The position numbers were made by a program, and so were the translations under genes. DNA of 64,000 nt from Vibrio sp. UBA2441 (GTDB lineage Bacteria > Pseudomonadota > Gammaproteobacteria > Enterobacterales > Vibrionaceae), in the NCBI GenBank assembly GCA_002342685.1, contig DDQN01000059.1:1-64000 (forward strand), read 5' to 3'. Under the pieces are notes generated by a model. It did not search any database. It had not been told where the DNA came from and worked only from the letters and a program-made list of their open reading frames with translations. Below, one piece after another: positions 1 through 8,125 of the stretch (positions are counted from its first letter, which is position 1; every line of letters starts with the position of its first letter).

Positions 1-270
1 AATTACGCAACAAAGCCGCTACGGTGCCCAAATGACTCTTATCGAGATCTTGTTGATATTGGTGCGTATGGTTCTACCATGGAAGGCTCTTTACCCGAGT
101 TGATTTGGGATAATTTGCAATACATACAGCCATCGACTCTTACAGACATTAATGCATATTTGGAGGGAATGCCTCCTTTCTATAGTCAATTAGTACAAAT
201 GAAAATGTGGCAAGTGGAAGATATTGATTTACAGACTGAGTTTTTGGTCGTGCCACCGCCTATAAAGTAA
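1..270 (+). CDS. 3' end of an unrecognised protein (partial)
   Basis: The frame is open from the first base to a TAA at 268-270, giving the last 89 residues of a protein that begins outside the window. An internal ATG at 79 could start a 63-residue product, but the frame reads on upstream without a stop, so a truncated longer gene is more likely. The tail is acidic, with several Trp and Tyr residues, and ends in VVPPPIK. I recognise no family or motif. It is followed by a strong terminator at 445-483, so it seems to close a transcription unit separate from dhaK. Confidence 0.55.
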   Translation, partial: NYATKPLRCPNDSYRDLVDIGAYGSTMEGSLPELIWDNLQYIQPSTLTDINAYLEGMPPFYSQLVQMKMWQVEDIDLQTEFLVVPPPIK

Positions 271-290
271 AATTCTTCTCTGGTTTTAAC

Positions 291-310
291 AAGTTTCAAT
301 CTTTACTGTC
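291..310 (+). repeat. Short direct repeat, copy 1 (second copy 412-431)
   Basis: The 20-mer beginning AAGTTTCAATCTTTA recurs at 412-431 with 19 of 20 bases identical, 121 bp apart. Only two copies are present, flanked by different sequence. Function unknown. Confidence 0.4.
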
Positions 311-444
311 ATAACTCTGATGTTCAGAAGGCACTGCGTTATTATAGTTTTAAACTTTATTGTCATTTTCTTCTATTTAGTGCGCGTAGTATTAATCCCT
401 GCACGAGAGAAAAGTTTCAATCTTTAATGTCCTCCGACATTATC

Positions 445-483
445 AACCTCCGAGTAAGTTTGACTTAGTCGGAGGTTTTTTTT
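445..483 (+). terminator. Rho-independent terminator upstream of dhaK
   Basis: AACCTCCGA at 445-453 pairs perfectly with TCGGAGGTT at 469-477. An inner stem, TAAGT (455-459) with ACTTA (463-467), is separated from the outer stem by a single G/G mismatch. Eight T residues follow at 476-483. This is a textbook intrinsic terminator for rightward transcription of the partial gene. Confidence 0.85.
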
Positions 484-515
484 ATGTCTGGTGCAGATAA
501 GCCACTCAATAAGCA
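455..515 (+). repeat. Degenerate direct repeat, copy A (copy B at 13774-13832)
   Basis: Eighteen bases starting TAAGTTTGACTTAGTCGG are identical at 455-472 and 13774-13791. Further right, 491-515 and 13808-13832 match at 21 of 25 positions, around a shared CCACTCAAT. The two copies lie in the same orientation and bracket the whole dihydroxyacetone/MFS/histidine-kinase block. In copy A the 5' part forms the inner stem of a terminator. In copy B the left arm of that stem is absent. Confidence 0.5.
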
Positions 516-697
516 TGAAAACTGAGTGTTTAAGTCTCGATGATACAGTAAAATACTATCAATATAGGCCAAGATCTTTGGCTGTTACTTTGCTTAAAGA
601 GAACGATGCTAATAGGTCAAATTCGTAACCAGATCGACCAAGTTTTGGGAAGGTGTGAGAAATGTTTTTGAAACCACAAAATTAGCGGAATAGAACA

Positions 698-1756
698 ATG
701 AAAAAACTAATAAATAACGTTGAAAATGTGGTGCAAGACCAACTAGTAGGCCTTGCAGCATCACGCCCAGAGCTTAAAGTGAACTACGAGCCTCGCTATG
801 TATGGCATGAGCAAACGCTTGGTCAAGTCGCACTAGTATCTGGTGGTGCTAGTGGTCACGAGCCATTGCACGTCGGCTTTGTGGGTAAAGGCATGCTAAC
901 GGGTGCTTGTCCTGGTGAAATTTTTATTCGTCCAACTATTGACCAAATGTACGAGTGTGGTAATCAAGTAAATACTGGTGAAGGTGTATTATTTCTTATC
1001 AAGAATTACACTGGTGACGTACTAAACTTTGAAATTGCAGCTGAGCTACTCCATGCAGATGGCATTAAAGTAGGCTCAGTACTTATTGATGATGATGTCG
1101 CAGTTAAGGACAGCCTATACACTTCAGGTCGTCGCGGTGTTGCTGGTACTGTGCTGGTCGAGAAAATCGTTGGTGCAGCAGCAGATAAAGGTTACTCATT
1201 AGAGCAATGTGAAGAGCTAGCTCGTCGCGTCAACAATAACTGCCGTTCTTTCGCTGTAGCACTAAACGCGTGTGTGGTACCAGCTGCGGGTAAACCATCA
1301 TTTGAACTTGCTGACAACGAAGTTGAGTTCGGTGTAGGTATTCATGGTGAACCAGGTATTGAGCGTATTACATATACAAACGCTGACGAATTAGTAGACA
1401 AGATGTTCGTTCAGCTAAGAGAGAACGTGGAATACAGCCGTACTCTACGCACCTGGAACCGTGAAGAGGGTGAATGGGTTGAGGTTGAATCTTCAATCGA
1501 GAAGTTTGAAACAGACCATGACTACATCGCAATTATCAACGGTCTCGGTGGTACACCTGTGTCTGAGTTATACAGCGTATTCCGCCGCCTGGCAGAAAAC
1601 TGTGAGAGAGAGAATTTCCGTATCGTGCGCAACATGGTTGGTAACTACTGTACTTCTCTAAATATGGAAGGCGTATCCATCACACTTCTAAAAGTAGATA
1701 AAGAGATGCTAGAGCTATTTGATGCTCCAGTAGATACAGCTGCTATCAAATGGTAA
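698..1756 (+). CDS. dhaK: Dihydroxyacetone kinase, DhaK subunit (PTS-type)
   Basis: Substrate-binding subunit of two-component dihydroxyacetone (DHA) kinase. In the family it holds DHA as a hemiaminal on a histidine while DhaL-ADP phosphorylates it to DHAP in the cytoplasm. The 352 residues match the usual length. The glycine-rich GGASGHEP loop is at 49-56 and the covalent histidine is His216 in GVGIHGEPG. A GGAA-like ribosome site precedes the ATG. dhaL follows after 30 bp, so the two form an operon. No dhaM-like phosphotransferase gene lies in the window; if this pair is PTS-dependent its DhaM is elsewhere. The family assignment is firm. The phosphoryl donor is inferred from subunit architecture, since the ATP-type enzyme is a single chain (compare 6303-7925). 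Confidence 0.95.
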   Translation: MKKLINNVENVVQDQLVGLAASRPELKVNYEPRYVWHEQTLGQVALVSGGASGHEPLHVGFVGKGMLTGACPGEIFIRPTIDQMYECGNQVNTGEGVLFLIKNYTGDVLNFEIAAELLHADGIKVGSVLIDDDVAVKDSLYTSGRRGVAGTVLVEKIVGAAADKGYSLEQCEELARRVNNNCRSFAVALNACVVPAAGKPSFELADNEVEFGVGIHGEPGIERITYTNADELVDKMFVQLRENVEYSRTLRTWNREEGEWVEVESSIEKFETDHDYIAIINGLGGTPVSELYSVFRRLAENCERENFRIVRNMVGNYCTSLNMEGVSITLLKVDKEMLELFDAPVDTAAIKW

Positions 1757-1786
1757 TCAAAGCCCCGAGCAAGGAAGTAGAGAGCA

Positions 1787-2422
1787 ATGCAAATTGAAAA
1801 ACAACAAATAATCAATTGGCTTGAGCTGTGTGCGACGGCATTCGAAGAAAACCAAGACTTCCTCACTGACCTTGACCGAGACATCGGTGACGCTGACCAC
1901 GGTTGGAATATGAACCGTGGCTTCAAAAAAGTTATTGAAAAATTACCCACCGTTGAGAAACAGAATATTTCAACTATTTTGAAGAACACGGGTGTGATAC
2001 TTCTTTCAAGTGTTGGCGGCGCAAGTGGGCCATTCTACAGTACTTTATTTGTTCGCACTGCAACTGCGGTAGGTAACCGTGAGCAGCTTTCGTTTGAAGA
2101 GCTTATTAGCTCACTGAGGAGTGGTGTTGACGGCGTTATCTCTCGCGGTAAAGCGGAGCAGGGGGACAAGACGATGTGTGATGTCTGGGTGCCGGTCCTT
2201 AACTCGGTTATGGCACAATTAGATCGCGGTGCTTCAGTTGAAGGTTTATTTGATGAGATGGTTGAAATAGCAGAAAAAAGTGCTGTAGCAACAATTGAAA
2301 TGCAAGCTAAAAAAGGTCGTGCTAGCTACTTAGGTGAGCGTAGCATTGGACACCAGGATCCAGGGGCAACATCGTCTCTCATCATGATCAAGGCACTTCG
2401 CCAAGCGGTGACAGGTAGTTAA
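1787..2422 (+). CDS. dhaL: Dihydroxyacetone kinase, DhaL (ADP-binding) subunit
   Basis: Nucleotide-binding partner of DhaK. In PTS-type enzymes it keeps a bound ADP that is rephosphorylated by DhaM and passes the phosphate to DHA. The Mg-binding aspartates appear as Asp30, Asp35 and Asp37 in LDRDIGDADHG. GGASGPFYS and GDKTMCD form the nucleotide-binding loops, and the C-terminal GRASYLGERSIGHQDPG segment is typical. The length of 211 residues equals family norms. A purine-rich AAGGAAGTAGAG site precedes the start. In E. coli, DhaL-ADP activates DhaR and DhaK antagonises it. The convergent dhaR gene beside it makes the same circuit likely here. Confidence 0.94.
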   Translation: MQIEKQQIINWLELCATAFEENQDFLTDLDRDIGDADHGWNMNRGFKKVIEKLPTVEKQNISTILKNTGVILLSSVGGASGPFYSTLFVRTATAVGNREQLSFEELISSLRSGVDGVISRGKAEQGDKTMCDVWVPVLNSVMAQLDRGASVEGLFDEMVEIAEKSAVATIEMQAKKGRASYLGERSIGHQDPGATSSLIMIKALRQAVTGS

Positions 2423-2530
2423 TTTTGGTAGGTATTGTTCTCTCCCACAGAAGTGTTTCGCTAGGTATCTACCGGGTCACTTTTGTGTCGAAAGAATCAA
2501 AACACCACTAAAGCATTCAATACATAGCAT

Positions 2531-4471
2531 TCAAGATGCACTAATCATATCTGTTAACTCGTATTTTTTGATTTTTCGCCATAGAGTCGTACGACCAATA
2601 TTGAGAGCTTTGGCCATATCTTGCGTGTGACCATTAAATAACTTCGATGATTGGATTATCGCCTGTTTTTCTAACTCTTCCAAGGTCATAACTGCCGACT
2701 CTGCTTTTGATTTTCGTTTACTGTGACGCTTAATTTCGTCTGGAATATCTTCAAGTTTTATTAAGTCTGAGCTGCGGTTTAACAAAATGCGGCCGATAAT
2801 GTTATTCAGTTGAGAGTTGTTTCCCGACCAATGGAAGTTGAGCAGCACATCCATCACCCCTTTTTTTAGTGTAATGGTGACATTATTGCGTTTCTCATAA
2901 CTATTAACTAGTTTAAGGATCATATGTTCTATGTCCTCTTTGCGCTTTCTTATGGGCGGAATATGTAATTCGTTGGCTGAGATTTCATAATAGAGTTGAC
3001 GACCAAAAGAACCTTGAGCGACAGACTCACTAATGTTTGCTGTGGTGCTGGTGATGAGTTGAAAATTTACTGGAATCAGGCGCTGACTATCACTACGACT
3101 GATAAGGCCAGATTTCAGAACCTCCAGAATTGTAGCTTGCAGGTCAGTTCCAAGAAACTCGGTATTCTTTACATAGAGGGTGCCATTATGTGCTAGTTCG
3201 AATTTGGACAGTTGCCCCTGTCCCTCAGCAAAACCGAGAACGTCACTAAGTAACTGCTCAGGGTTGGTTGAGCGACAGTTCAGAGTAATAAATGGCCCAT
3301 CACGGTACTCACTCTCATTGTGAATCGCCATTGCTAACTCTGTTTTTCCAACATCTTTTTCTCCGGTGATCAGGATAGGTGCTTGAGATTCAATTGCACG
3401 GCGAGCAACTGTTATCACATGTTGCATCTTACGTGATACAAACGGCAAGCTATCGAAGTAATACTTAGCACTATCAGCAGCACTATTAATGTTTTGTCGT
3501 TGAGCTTGTTCGCGGATCTTATCGATTGGATGGATAAAGAGCAGGTTAGTGCCATCAGCCAAGCAGCTATAGGTAATTATAGCTTCAATAAACTGACCAC
3601 CTACCTCAAAGGTAGTCTGTTTGCGATGAACCATCTTGCCTTGTTTAATGCTGTTTACAACATTAGGAGCAAAACGAATGATGTTAAATATGTCGCCGTC
3701 TAGCAGGTCGTTACTATTTACCTTGAGCAGCTTTTCCGCTTGATGGCTTATAAGGGATATATGGTTTTTTCCATCCCAAGAGATGATGCCATCATCCATA
3801 TACTCAAGGGTAGTGATATAAGCTGACTGGAGACGGTTCATGTTCTCCTGTTCACTTTGAATATGAAGTTGAAGACTAACCTGTTTAGCACAAGAGGAAG
3901 CGATAACAAGGTCATATCTATGGTAATCCTCTACTTTTTTAACGAGCAATATAGTGCCGCGTAGCTTGCCATAGGTATCAATAATAGGTGCGGCGACGGT
4001 GGAAAAGTCATGCAGGTCACGCTTAAAATGTTCGGCAGCAAACACCTCGCAGGGCATATTAGTATCAATAGAAAGGCTGACCGCGTTGGTGCCAATTTTA
4101 TCCTCACTCAGAAAACAGCCTGCTTTGATACCTAAAGCTTCCATTTCAGACTCTAATTCATGGTGACCAATAGTGAACATCACACAGCCATTATCATCCG
4201 TCATAATCAACAGCAGCTTATCATCACGCAGCAAGTCGTAGGTGTCTTCAGTGGCTGTGGTAGCACAGTTGATGATTCGTTCGGTACGCCGTATCAATGA
4301 GGCTAGGGTGTAGCCAGAGGCAATATGCGGCCTAGACCAATCATATGGACTCATCTGTTTTATGCAGCGTTTCCAGGATTGGAATATCGGCGAAAGTGAG
4401 AACTCTTGTGATACCCATTGATGCTTTTGGAAAAATTCCCAACGAGTTTTATTATCTTCGATAGAAAGCAT
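2531..4471 (-). CDS. dhaR: DhaR-type transcriptional regulator of the DHA genes
   Basis: A 646-residue regulator with the DhaR/AcoR layout: N-terminal GAF-like sensor (about 50-200), PAS-like region (about 215-320), AAA+ module (about 345-580) and a C-terminal Fis-type helix-turn-helix (TQDMAKALNIGRTTLWRKI). Walker A is present as GEKDVGKT. The GAFTGA loop that contacts sigma-54 is missing (the place reads GFAEGQGQLS), and Walker B is degenerate (TLYVKNTE). E. coli DhaR is likewise known to act at a sigma-70 promoter. It lies convergent to dhaL and divergent from gldA, and probably controls both. No clear ribosome-binding site precedes the ATG, so the start is less certain than the identity. 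Confidence 0.88.
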   Translation of the reverse strand: MLSIEDNKTRWEFFQKHQWVSQEFSLSPIFQSWKRCIKQMSPYDWSRPHIASGYTLASLIRRTERIINCATTATEDTYDLLRDDKLLLIMTDDNGCVMFTIGHHELESEMEALGIKAGCFLSEDKIGTNAVSLSIDTNMPCEVFAAEHFKRDLHDFSTVAAPIIDTYGKLRGTILLVKKVEDYHRYDLVIASSCAKQVSLQLHIQSEQENMNRLQSAYITTLEYMDDGIISWDGKNHISLISHQAEKLLKVNSNDLLDGDIFNIIRFAPNVVNSIKQGKMVHRKQTTFEVGGQFIEAIITYSCLADGTNLLFIHPIDKIREQAQRQNINSAADSAKYYFDSLPFVSRKMQHVITVARRAIESQAPILITGEKDVGKTELAMAIHNESEYRDGPFITLNCRSTNPEQLLSDVLGFAEGQGQLSKFELAHNGTLYVKNTEFLGTDLQATILEVLKSGLISRSDSQRLIPVNFQLITSTTANISESVAQGSFGRQLYYEISANELHIPPIRKRKEDIEHMILKLVNSYEKRNNVTITLKKGVMDVLLNFHWSGNNSQLNNIIGRILLNRSSDLIKLEDIPDEIKRHSKRKSKAESAVMTLEELEKQAIIQSSKLFNGHTQDMAKALNIGRTTLWRKIKKYELTDMISAS

Positions 4472-4891
4472 TTAAGTTAAGACCATAAAAGAGAGAGAAA
4501 ATTATTGTAACCGTACAAACCACAATTATAGAGTGAGCTAATCATGTTTGTAAATGCTTTAGGTTGATGCTATTGAGTATGTGAATTTTAATTGCTTAGA
4601 TGTTTTTATGTTTTATATGTATATCAATGGCTTGATCTGTTTTTTGTGGTGGAAATATCGTTTCATATTGAAACGAATCTGTATTGTGCCCCGTACCATT
4701 ATGAAACGATATTTGGACTGTTAATTGGTAAGTGTGATCCGGCGGTTATTTTCCTCCGTCATCCCAGACCCATATGCTTTATTTGATGTGAGCATCAAAA
4801 TTCAACTTTTAATACTCGATAATTTCTTCTGAAATTAAGCACTCATTAATAGGATGAGCCCAACTTTGAAAAAACAGAAGGTCTAAGGCTC
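4472..4891. other. Divergent promoter region between dhaR and gldA
   Basis: A 420-bp AT-rich region without a credible gene; a 64-codon frame at 4592-4786 has no ribosome-binding site and is probably chance. Its main content is the cluster of CGTTTCA half-sites at 4653-4714, about 180 bp from each start codon. I found no -24/-12 sigma-54 promoter. Confidence 0.55.
4653..4714. promoter_or_regulatory. Palindromic operator cluster (candidate DhaR site)
   Basis: AAATATCGTTTCAT at 4653-4666 is repeated as a perfect 14-bp inverted copy at 4701-4714. In addition CGTTTCA-TAT-TGAAACG at 4659-4675 is itself a perfect dyad, so three CGTTTCA half-sites sit within 62 bp, midway between dhaR and gldA. This is the arrangement expected of a dimeric activator/repressor. 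Assigning it to DhaR is inference from position. Confidence 0.55.
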
Positions 4892-5974
4892 ATGGATAAG
4901 ATTATTATTAGCCCAAGCAAATACGTGCAAGGTGAGAACGTACTGGGTTCAATCGCTGGTTATGTGAAAGCGCTAGGTGAAAACCCATTAGCTATCGCTG
5001 ACGATTTTGTCACTGGTCTAGTTGGTGGCACGGTAAAAGAGAGCTTTCAAAAAGAAGAGATGCCACTTGCTATGGACGTTTTCAATGGTGAGTGTACACG
5101 TCAAGAAATCGATCGCCTTATCGATATTGCTTCAAATCAGAAGAACGATGTAATCATCGGTATCGGTGGTGGTAAAACATTAGATACAGCAAAAGCAATT
5201 GCATACTACGCGAAAGTACCAGTGGTGGTGGTACCTACTATCGCTTCTACTGATGCACCAACCAGCGCACTAGCGGTGATCTACACCCCTGAAGGGGAAT
5301 TTAGTGAGTACCTACTATTTCCACAAAACCCAAATATGGTCGTGATGGATACAGCCGTTATTGCGAAAGCGCCTGTTCGCCTACTAGTTTCTGGTATGGG
5401 TGATGCGCTTTCTACGTACTTTGAAGCTCGCGCAAATATGACTTCTGGAAAAGCAACAATGGCAGGCGGTGCTCCAACTCGCTCGGCTCAGGCGTTAGCA
5501 AAACTATGCTATGAAACACTGCTTGAAGATGGTCTAAAAGCGAAAGTTGCAGCAGAGAACGGTGTAAGTTCTAAAGCAGTAGAAAACATCATTGAAGCAA
5601 ACACTTACTTAAGTGGCATTGGTTTTGAAAGCAGTGGTTTAGCAGCGGCACACGCGATTCATAATGGCCTAACCAAGTTGGAAGAGTGCCATCACCTATT
5701 CCACGGTGAAAAAGTAGCATTTGGCACATTAGTTCAGCTAGTTCTAGAAAACGCACAGCTAGAAGAAATTAATACAGTAATTAACTTCTGCCGTTCTGTT
5801 GGCTTGCCAACGAACCTATTTGAAATGGGTGTGAAGGAACTAAACCATGACAAACTACGTGAAGTAGCAGAAGGTGCAACGGCTGAAGGTGAAACAATTC
5901 ACAATATGCCATTTCCTGTAACAGCTGACGCGGTTTATTCTGCAATTCTAACTGCACATCAGCTTGGTAAGTAA
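4892..5974 (+). CDS. gldA: Glycerol dehydrogenase (NAD-dependent, Zn)
   Basis: Oxidises glycerol to dihydroxyacetone with NAD+ (reversible), supplying substrate to the DHA kinases in this block. The 360 residues match GldA (E. coli 367) of the iron/zinc alcohol dehydrogenase family. The NAD-binding GIGGGKTLDTAKA motif is near residue 91. Metal ligands are Asp171 (GMGDALSTYFEAR), His254 (AAHAIHNG) and His271 (LFHGEKVAFG). A GAAGGTCTAAGG site precedes the ATG. It diverges from dhaR and lies 328 bp before the ATP-type kinase gene, with a structured spacer between, so co-transcription is uncertain. Confidence 0.95.
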   Translation: MDKIIISPSKYVQGENVLGSIAGYVKALGENPLAIADDFVTGLVGGTVKESFQKEEMPLAMDVFNGECTRQEIDRLIDIASNQKNDVIIGIGGGKTLDTAKAIAYYAKVPVVVVPTIASTDAPTSALAVIYTPEGEFSEYLLFPQNPNMVVMDTAVIAKAPVRLLVSGMGDALSTYFEARANMTSGKATMAGGAPTRSAQALAKLCYETLLEDGLKAKVAAENGVSSKAVENIIEANTYLSGIGFESSGLAAAHAIHNGLTKLEECHHLFHGEKVAFGTLVQLVLENAQLEEINTVINFCRSVGLPTNLFEMGVKELNHDKLREVAEGATAEGETIHNMPFPVTADAVYSAILTAHQLGK

Positions 5975-6302
5975 TACATCATTATAAATATCGGACTAAA
6001 ATATAAACAGACAAGTCGATAGCACTCGTTATGCCTGATATCTATTAAAAAGATATTGTAAAGAAATTAAGAAGGCCATTTACACAACGAATGCTATCGG
6101 ATAACTCAATAGAGTGAGCGCTAAATTGTTGATGGTAAAGTTATTTACTATTTCTTGGTTTTCTCTTTTATGTTTATTTCTGTTTTGTCGTCGCTGTGTA
6201 ATTCGAGCCAGAGGCCAATATTTAGAATGATTGCTTCAATTATTAAGTTCACTTGTAATTAAAATGCATAGAACTAATACAATTAATAAGTAAGGAATTA
6301 AA
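5975..6302. other. Spacer between gldA and the ATP-type dhaK
   Basis: A 328-bp AT-rich region with no gene. The left part carries a large imperfect inverted repeat (6017-6099). The right part is T-rich and probably holds the promoter for the kinase gene. A TAAGGAATTAAA ribosome site ends the region. Confidence 0.5.
6017..6099 (+). other. 83-nt structured element (nested inverted repeats)
   Basis: CGATAGCACTCGTT (6017-6030) pairs with AACGAATGCTATCG (6086-6099) over 14 positions with a single G-T wobble. The enclosed region holds a second hairpin, GATATCT with AGATAT. No T-tract follows directly, so a plain terminator is unlikely. An RNA processing site, small RNA or leader structure is possible. 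Confidence 0.4.
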
Positions 6303-7925
6303 ATGTCAGATCTTGTTTTAAACTCGAAAGAGTCATTTGTCTTAGACTCTATTTATGGCACTTTATATGCGTCACAAAGAGAAAACCTAACACTATTAGA
6401 CTTTAATAATGATATTAAAATTGTTGCCCGTAATGATTGGAATAATGAAAAAGTTGCCATTATTTGTGGTGGCGGTTCAGGACACGAGCCAGCACACGCA
6501 GGCTTTGTAGGTAAAGGCATGCTGACGGCCGCCGTATGTGGTGATCTGTTTGCTGCACCAAGTGTGGATGCAGTGCTTAGTGCAATTCTTCATGTAACGG
6601 GTGATGCTGGCTGTCTGGTAATCATCAAAAACTATACGGGTGATCGCCTTAACTTCGGTCTTGCAGTAGAAAAAGCAAAAGAGATGGGACGCAAGGTTGA
6701 TCTGATTGTCGTTGGTGATGACATCTCAATCTCAGGAAATCCTCAACCACGCGGCATTGCAGGTACGCTGTTCGTGCAGAAAGTAGCAGGCTATGTTGCG
6801 GAAAACGGTGGGTCTCTTGAAGAAGTGAAACAAGCTGCGATTGATGCACATGAAAAAACTGCGTCTATAGGTGTGGCGCTGACAAGCTGTTCACTGCCTG
6901 GTGAAAGCAATGACCGAATTGCGCAAGGTAAAGCTGAACTTGGCTTGGGCATTCACGGTGAAGCGGGCATTGCTACCATAGACCTACCAAAAGCGAAAGA
7001 TCTTGTATCAACCATGGTTAGCAAGCTGGTTGAAGCGAAACCAACGGGCGACAACGCTATTCTACTTAACAACCTTGGCGGTCTATCTCCAATCGAGATG
7101 AATATTGTAGCTAAAGAGGTTATGGAGTCTGAGCTTGGTCAGCAGGCGAAGTTCATCGTTAGCGGTTCGCTAATGACGGCTATCGACATGAAAGGCTTCT
7201 CTATCTCCACTATTCAACTGACTGATGAGATCAACAAAGCACTAACAGCAGAAGTGGAAACGGGCGCATGGCCTGGAGCAGTTGCTCGCCGTGAAGTACC
7301 AGTAACCAAGTGTGAAAACCAGATTGCGAAGAAAGCGTTTAAACCATCTCATGATGAAGAAACGGCGCTAGTACTGCGCAAGGTTTGCCAATCTGTCATC
7401 GATATTGAAGCAGAGCTAAACCACCTAGATTCAATTGTTGGTGATGGTGATACAGGCTCAACTTTTTCTGCTGGTGCACGTAAGGTTCTTGCTCAACTTG
7501 AAGCGAACGAGCTTCCGCTACAAGATAAGTCTAAGTTACTTATTGCCATTGCAGATTGCCTAACATCTGTCATGGGTGGTTCTTCAGGTGTACTACTTTC
7601 TATCATGTTTACTGCTGCAGGCCGTGACTTTGAGATGAACGGATCGCTTCCTCAAGCTCTGCAAGCAGGTCTTGGTCAGATGATGGCATACGGCGGCGCG
7701 AAACCAGGTGATCGTACCATGATTGATGCCCTTCACCCTGCTCTGGAAGCTTGGGCTAAAGATGGCTTTGGTAAGGCGATTGAAGCGGCAAAAGCTGGTG
7801 CGGAATCAACCGTTGAAATGACAAGTGCAAAAGCGGGTCGTTCATCGTACCTAAACAGCGATAGTTTGTCGGGAACAAAAGATCCAGGCGCTTATGCAAT
7901 TGAAGCGGTATTTAGCCAATTTTAA
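6303..7925 (+). CDS. dhaK: ATP-dependent dihydroxyacetone kinase (DhaK-DhaL fusion)
   Basis: Single-chain DHA kinase making DHAP from DHA and ATP. Residues ~1-330 are a DhaK domain with GGGSGHEPAHAGFVGKG and the covalent histidine in GLGIHGEAG. Residues ~350-540 are a DhaL domain with SIVGDGDTGSTF (metal aspartates), GGSSGVLLS, KPGDRTMID and GRSSYLNSDSLSGTKDPG. The 540-residue length fits the Citrobacter freundii type (about 550). It is the second DHA kinase in 8 kb, the first being the split DhaK/DhaL pair, so this organism carries both phosphoryl-donor strategies side by side. Its own promoter is likely in the 328-bp upstream spacer. Confidence 0.94.
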   Translation: MSDLVLNSKESFVLDSIYGTLYASQRENLTLLDFNNDIKIVARNDWNNEKVAIICGGGSGHEPAHAGFVGKGMLTAAVCGDLFAAPSVDAVLSAILHVTGDAGCLVIIKNYTGDRLNFGLAVEKAKEMGRKVDLIVVGDDISISGNPQPRGIAGTLFVQKVAGYVAENGGSLEEVKQAAIDAHEKTASIGVALTSCSLPGESNDRIAQGKAELGLGIHGEAGIATIDLPKAKDLVSTMVSKLVEAKPTGDNAILLNNLGGLSPIEMNIVAKEVMESELGQQAKFIVSGSLMTAIDMKGFSISTIQLTDEINKALTAEVETGAWPGAVARREVPVTKCENQIAKKAFKPSHDEETALVLRKVCQSVIDIEAELNHLDSIVGDGDTGSTFSAGARKVLAQLEANELPLQDKSKLLIAIADCLTSVMGGSSGVLLSIMFTAAGRDFEMNGSLPQALQAGLGQMMAYGGAKPGDRTMIDALHPALEAWAKDGFGKAIEAAKAGAESTVEMTSAKAGRSSYLNSDSLSGTKDPGAYAIEAVFSQF

Positions 7926-8125
7926 TAAAACATTAACACCCTTTTAATTATAAGTACGTCAATTGGTGAAAGTTAATTGGCGTCCATTACCGCTTAATTA
8001 AGTAAGAGGTGGAATTTTATTTACCCTTACGAATTATAACAATAAATAGCCTTAATCTTACGTGTTGATAATATGTGAAAATTGGGGTTGGACACTATTT
8101 AATTTAATCAAATAAAAGGTGAAAC

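Larger units (their letters stand above)
271..697. other. Intergenic region between the partial gene and dhaK
   Basis: No coding region is evident in these 427 bp. It contains a near-identical 20-bp direct repeat (291-310 and 412-431), a strong terminator (445-483), one copy of a degenerate repeat also found after the histidine kinase gene (455-515), and then about 180 bp that must hold the dhaKL promoter. I could not pick a convincing -35/-10 pair. A short GTTT...AAAC dyad at 664-674 lies close to the dhaK start. Confidence 0.5.

Noticed and set aside
291..431. Possible two-unit CRISPR array
   Set aside because: Only two 20-bp copies, no further spacers or cas genes, and the interval is longer than typical spacers.
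4592..4786. 64-codon frame between dhaR and gldA
   Set aside because: No ribosome-binding site, unusual composition, and it overlaps the operator-like palindromes; most likely chance.
4720..4891. Sigma-54 promoter before gldA
   Set aside because: No GG-N10-GC -24/-12 pair seen, and the regulator lacks the GAFTGA loop.
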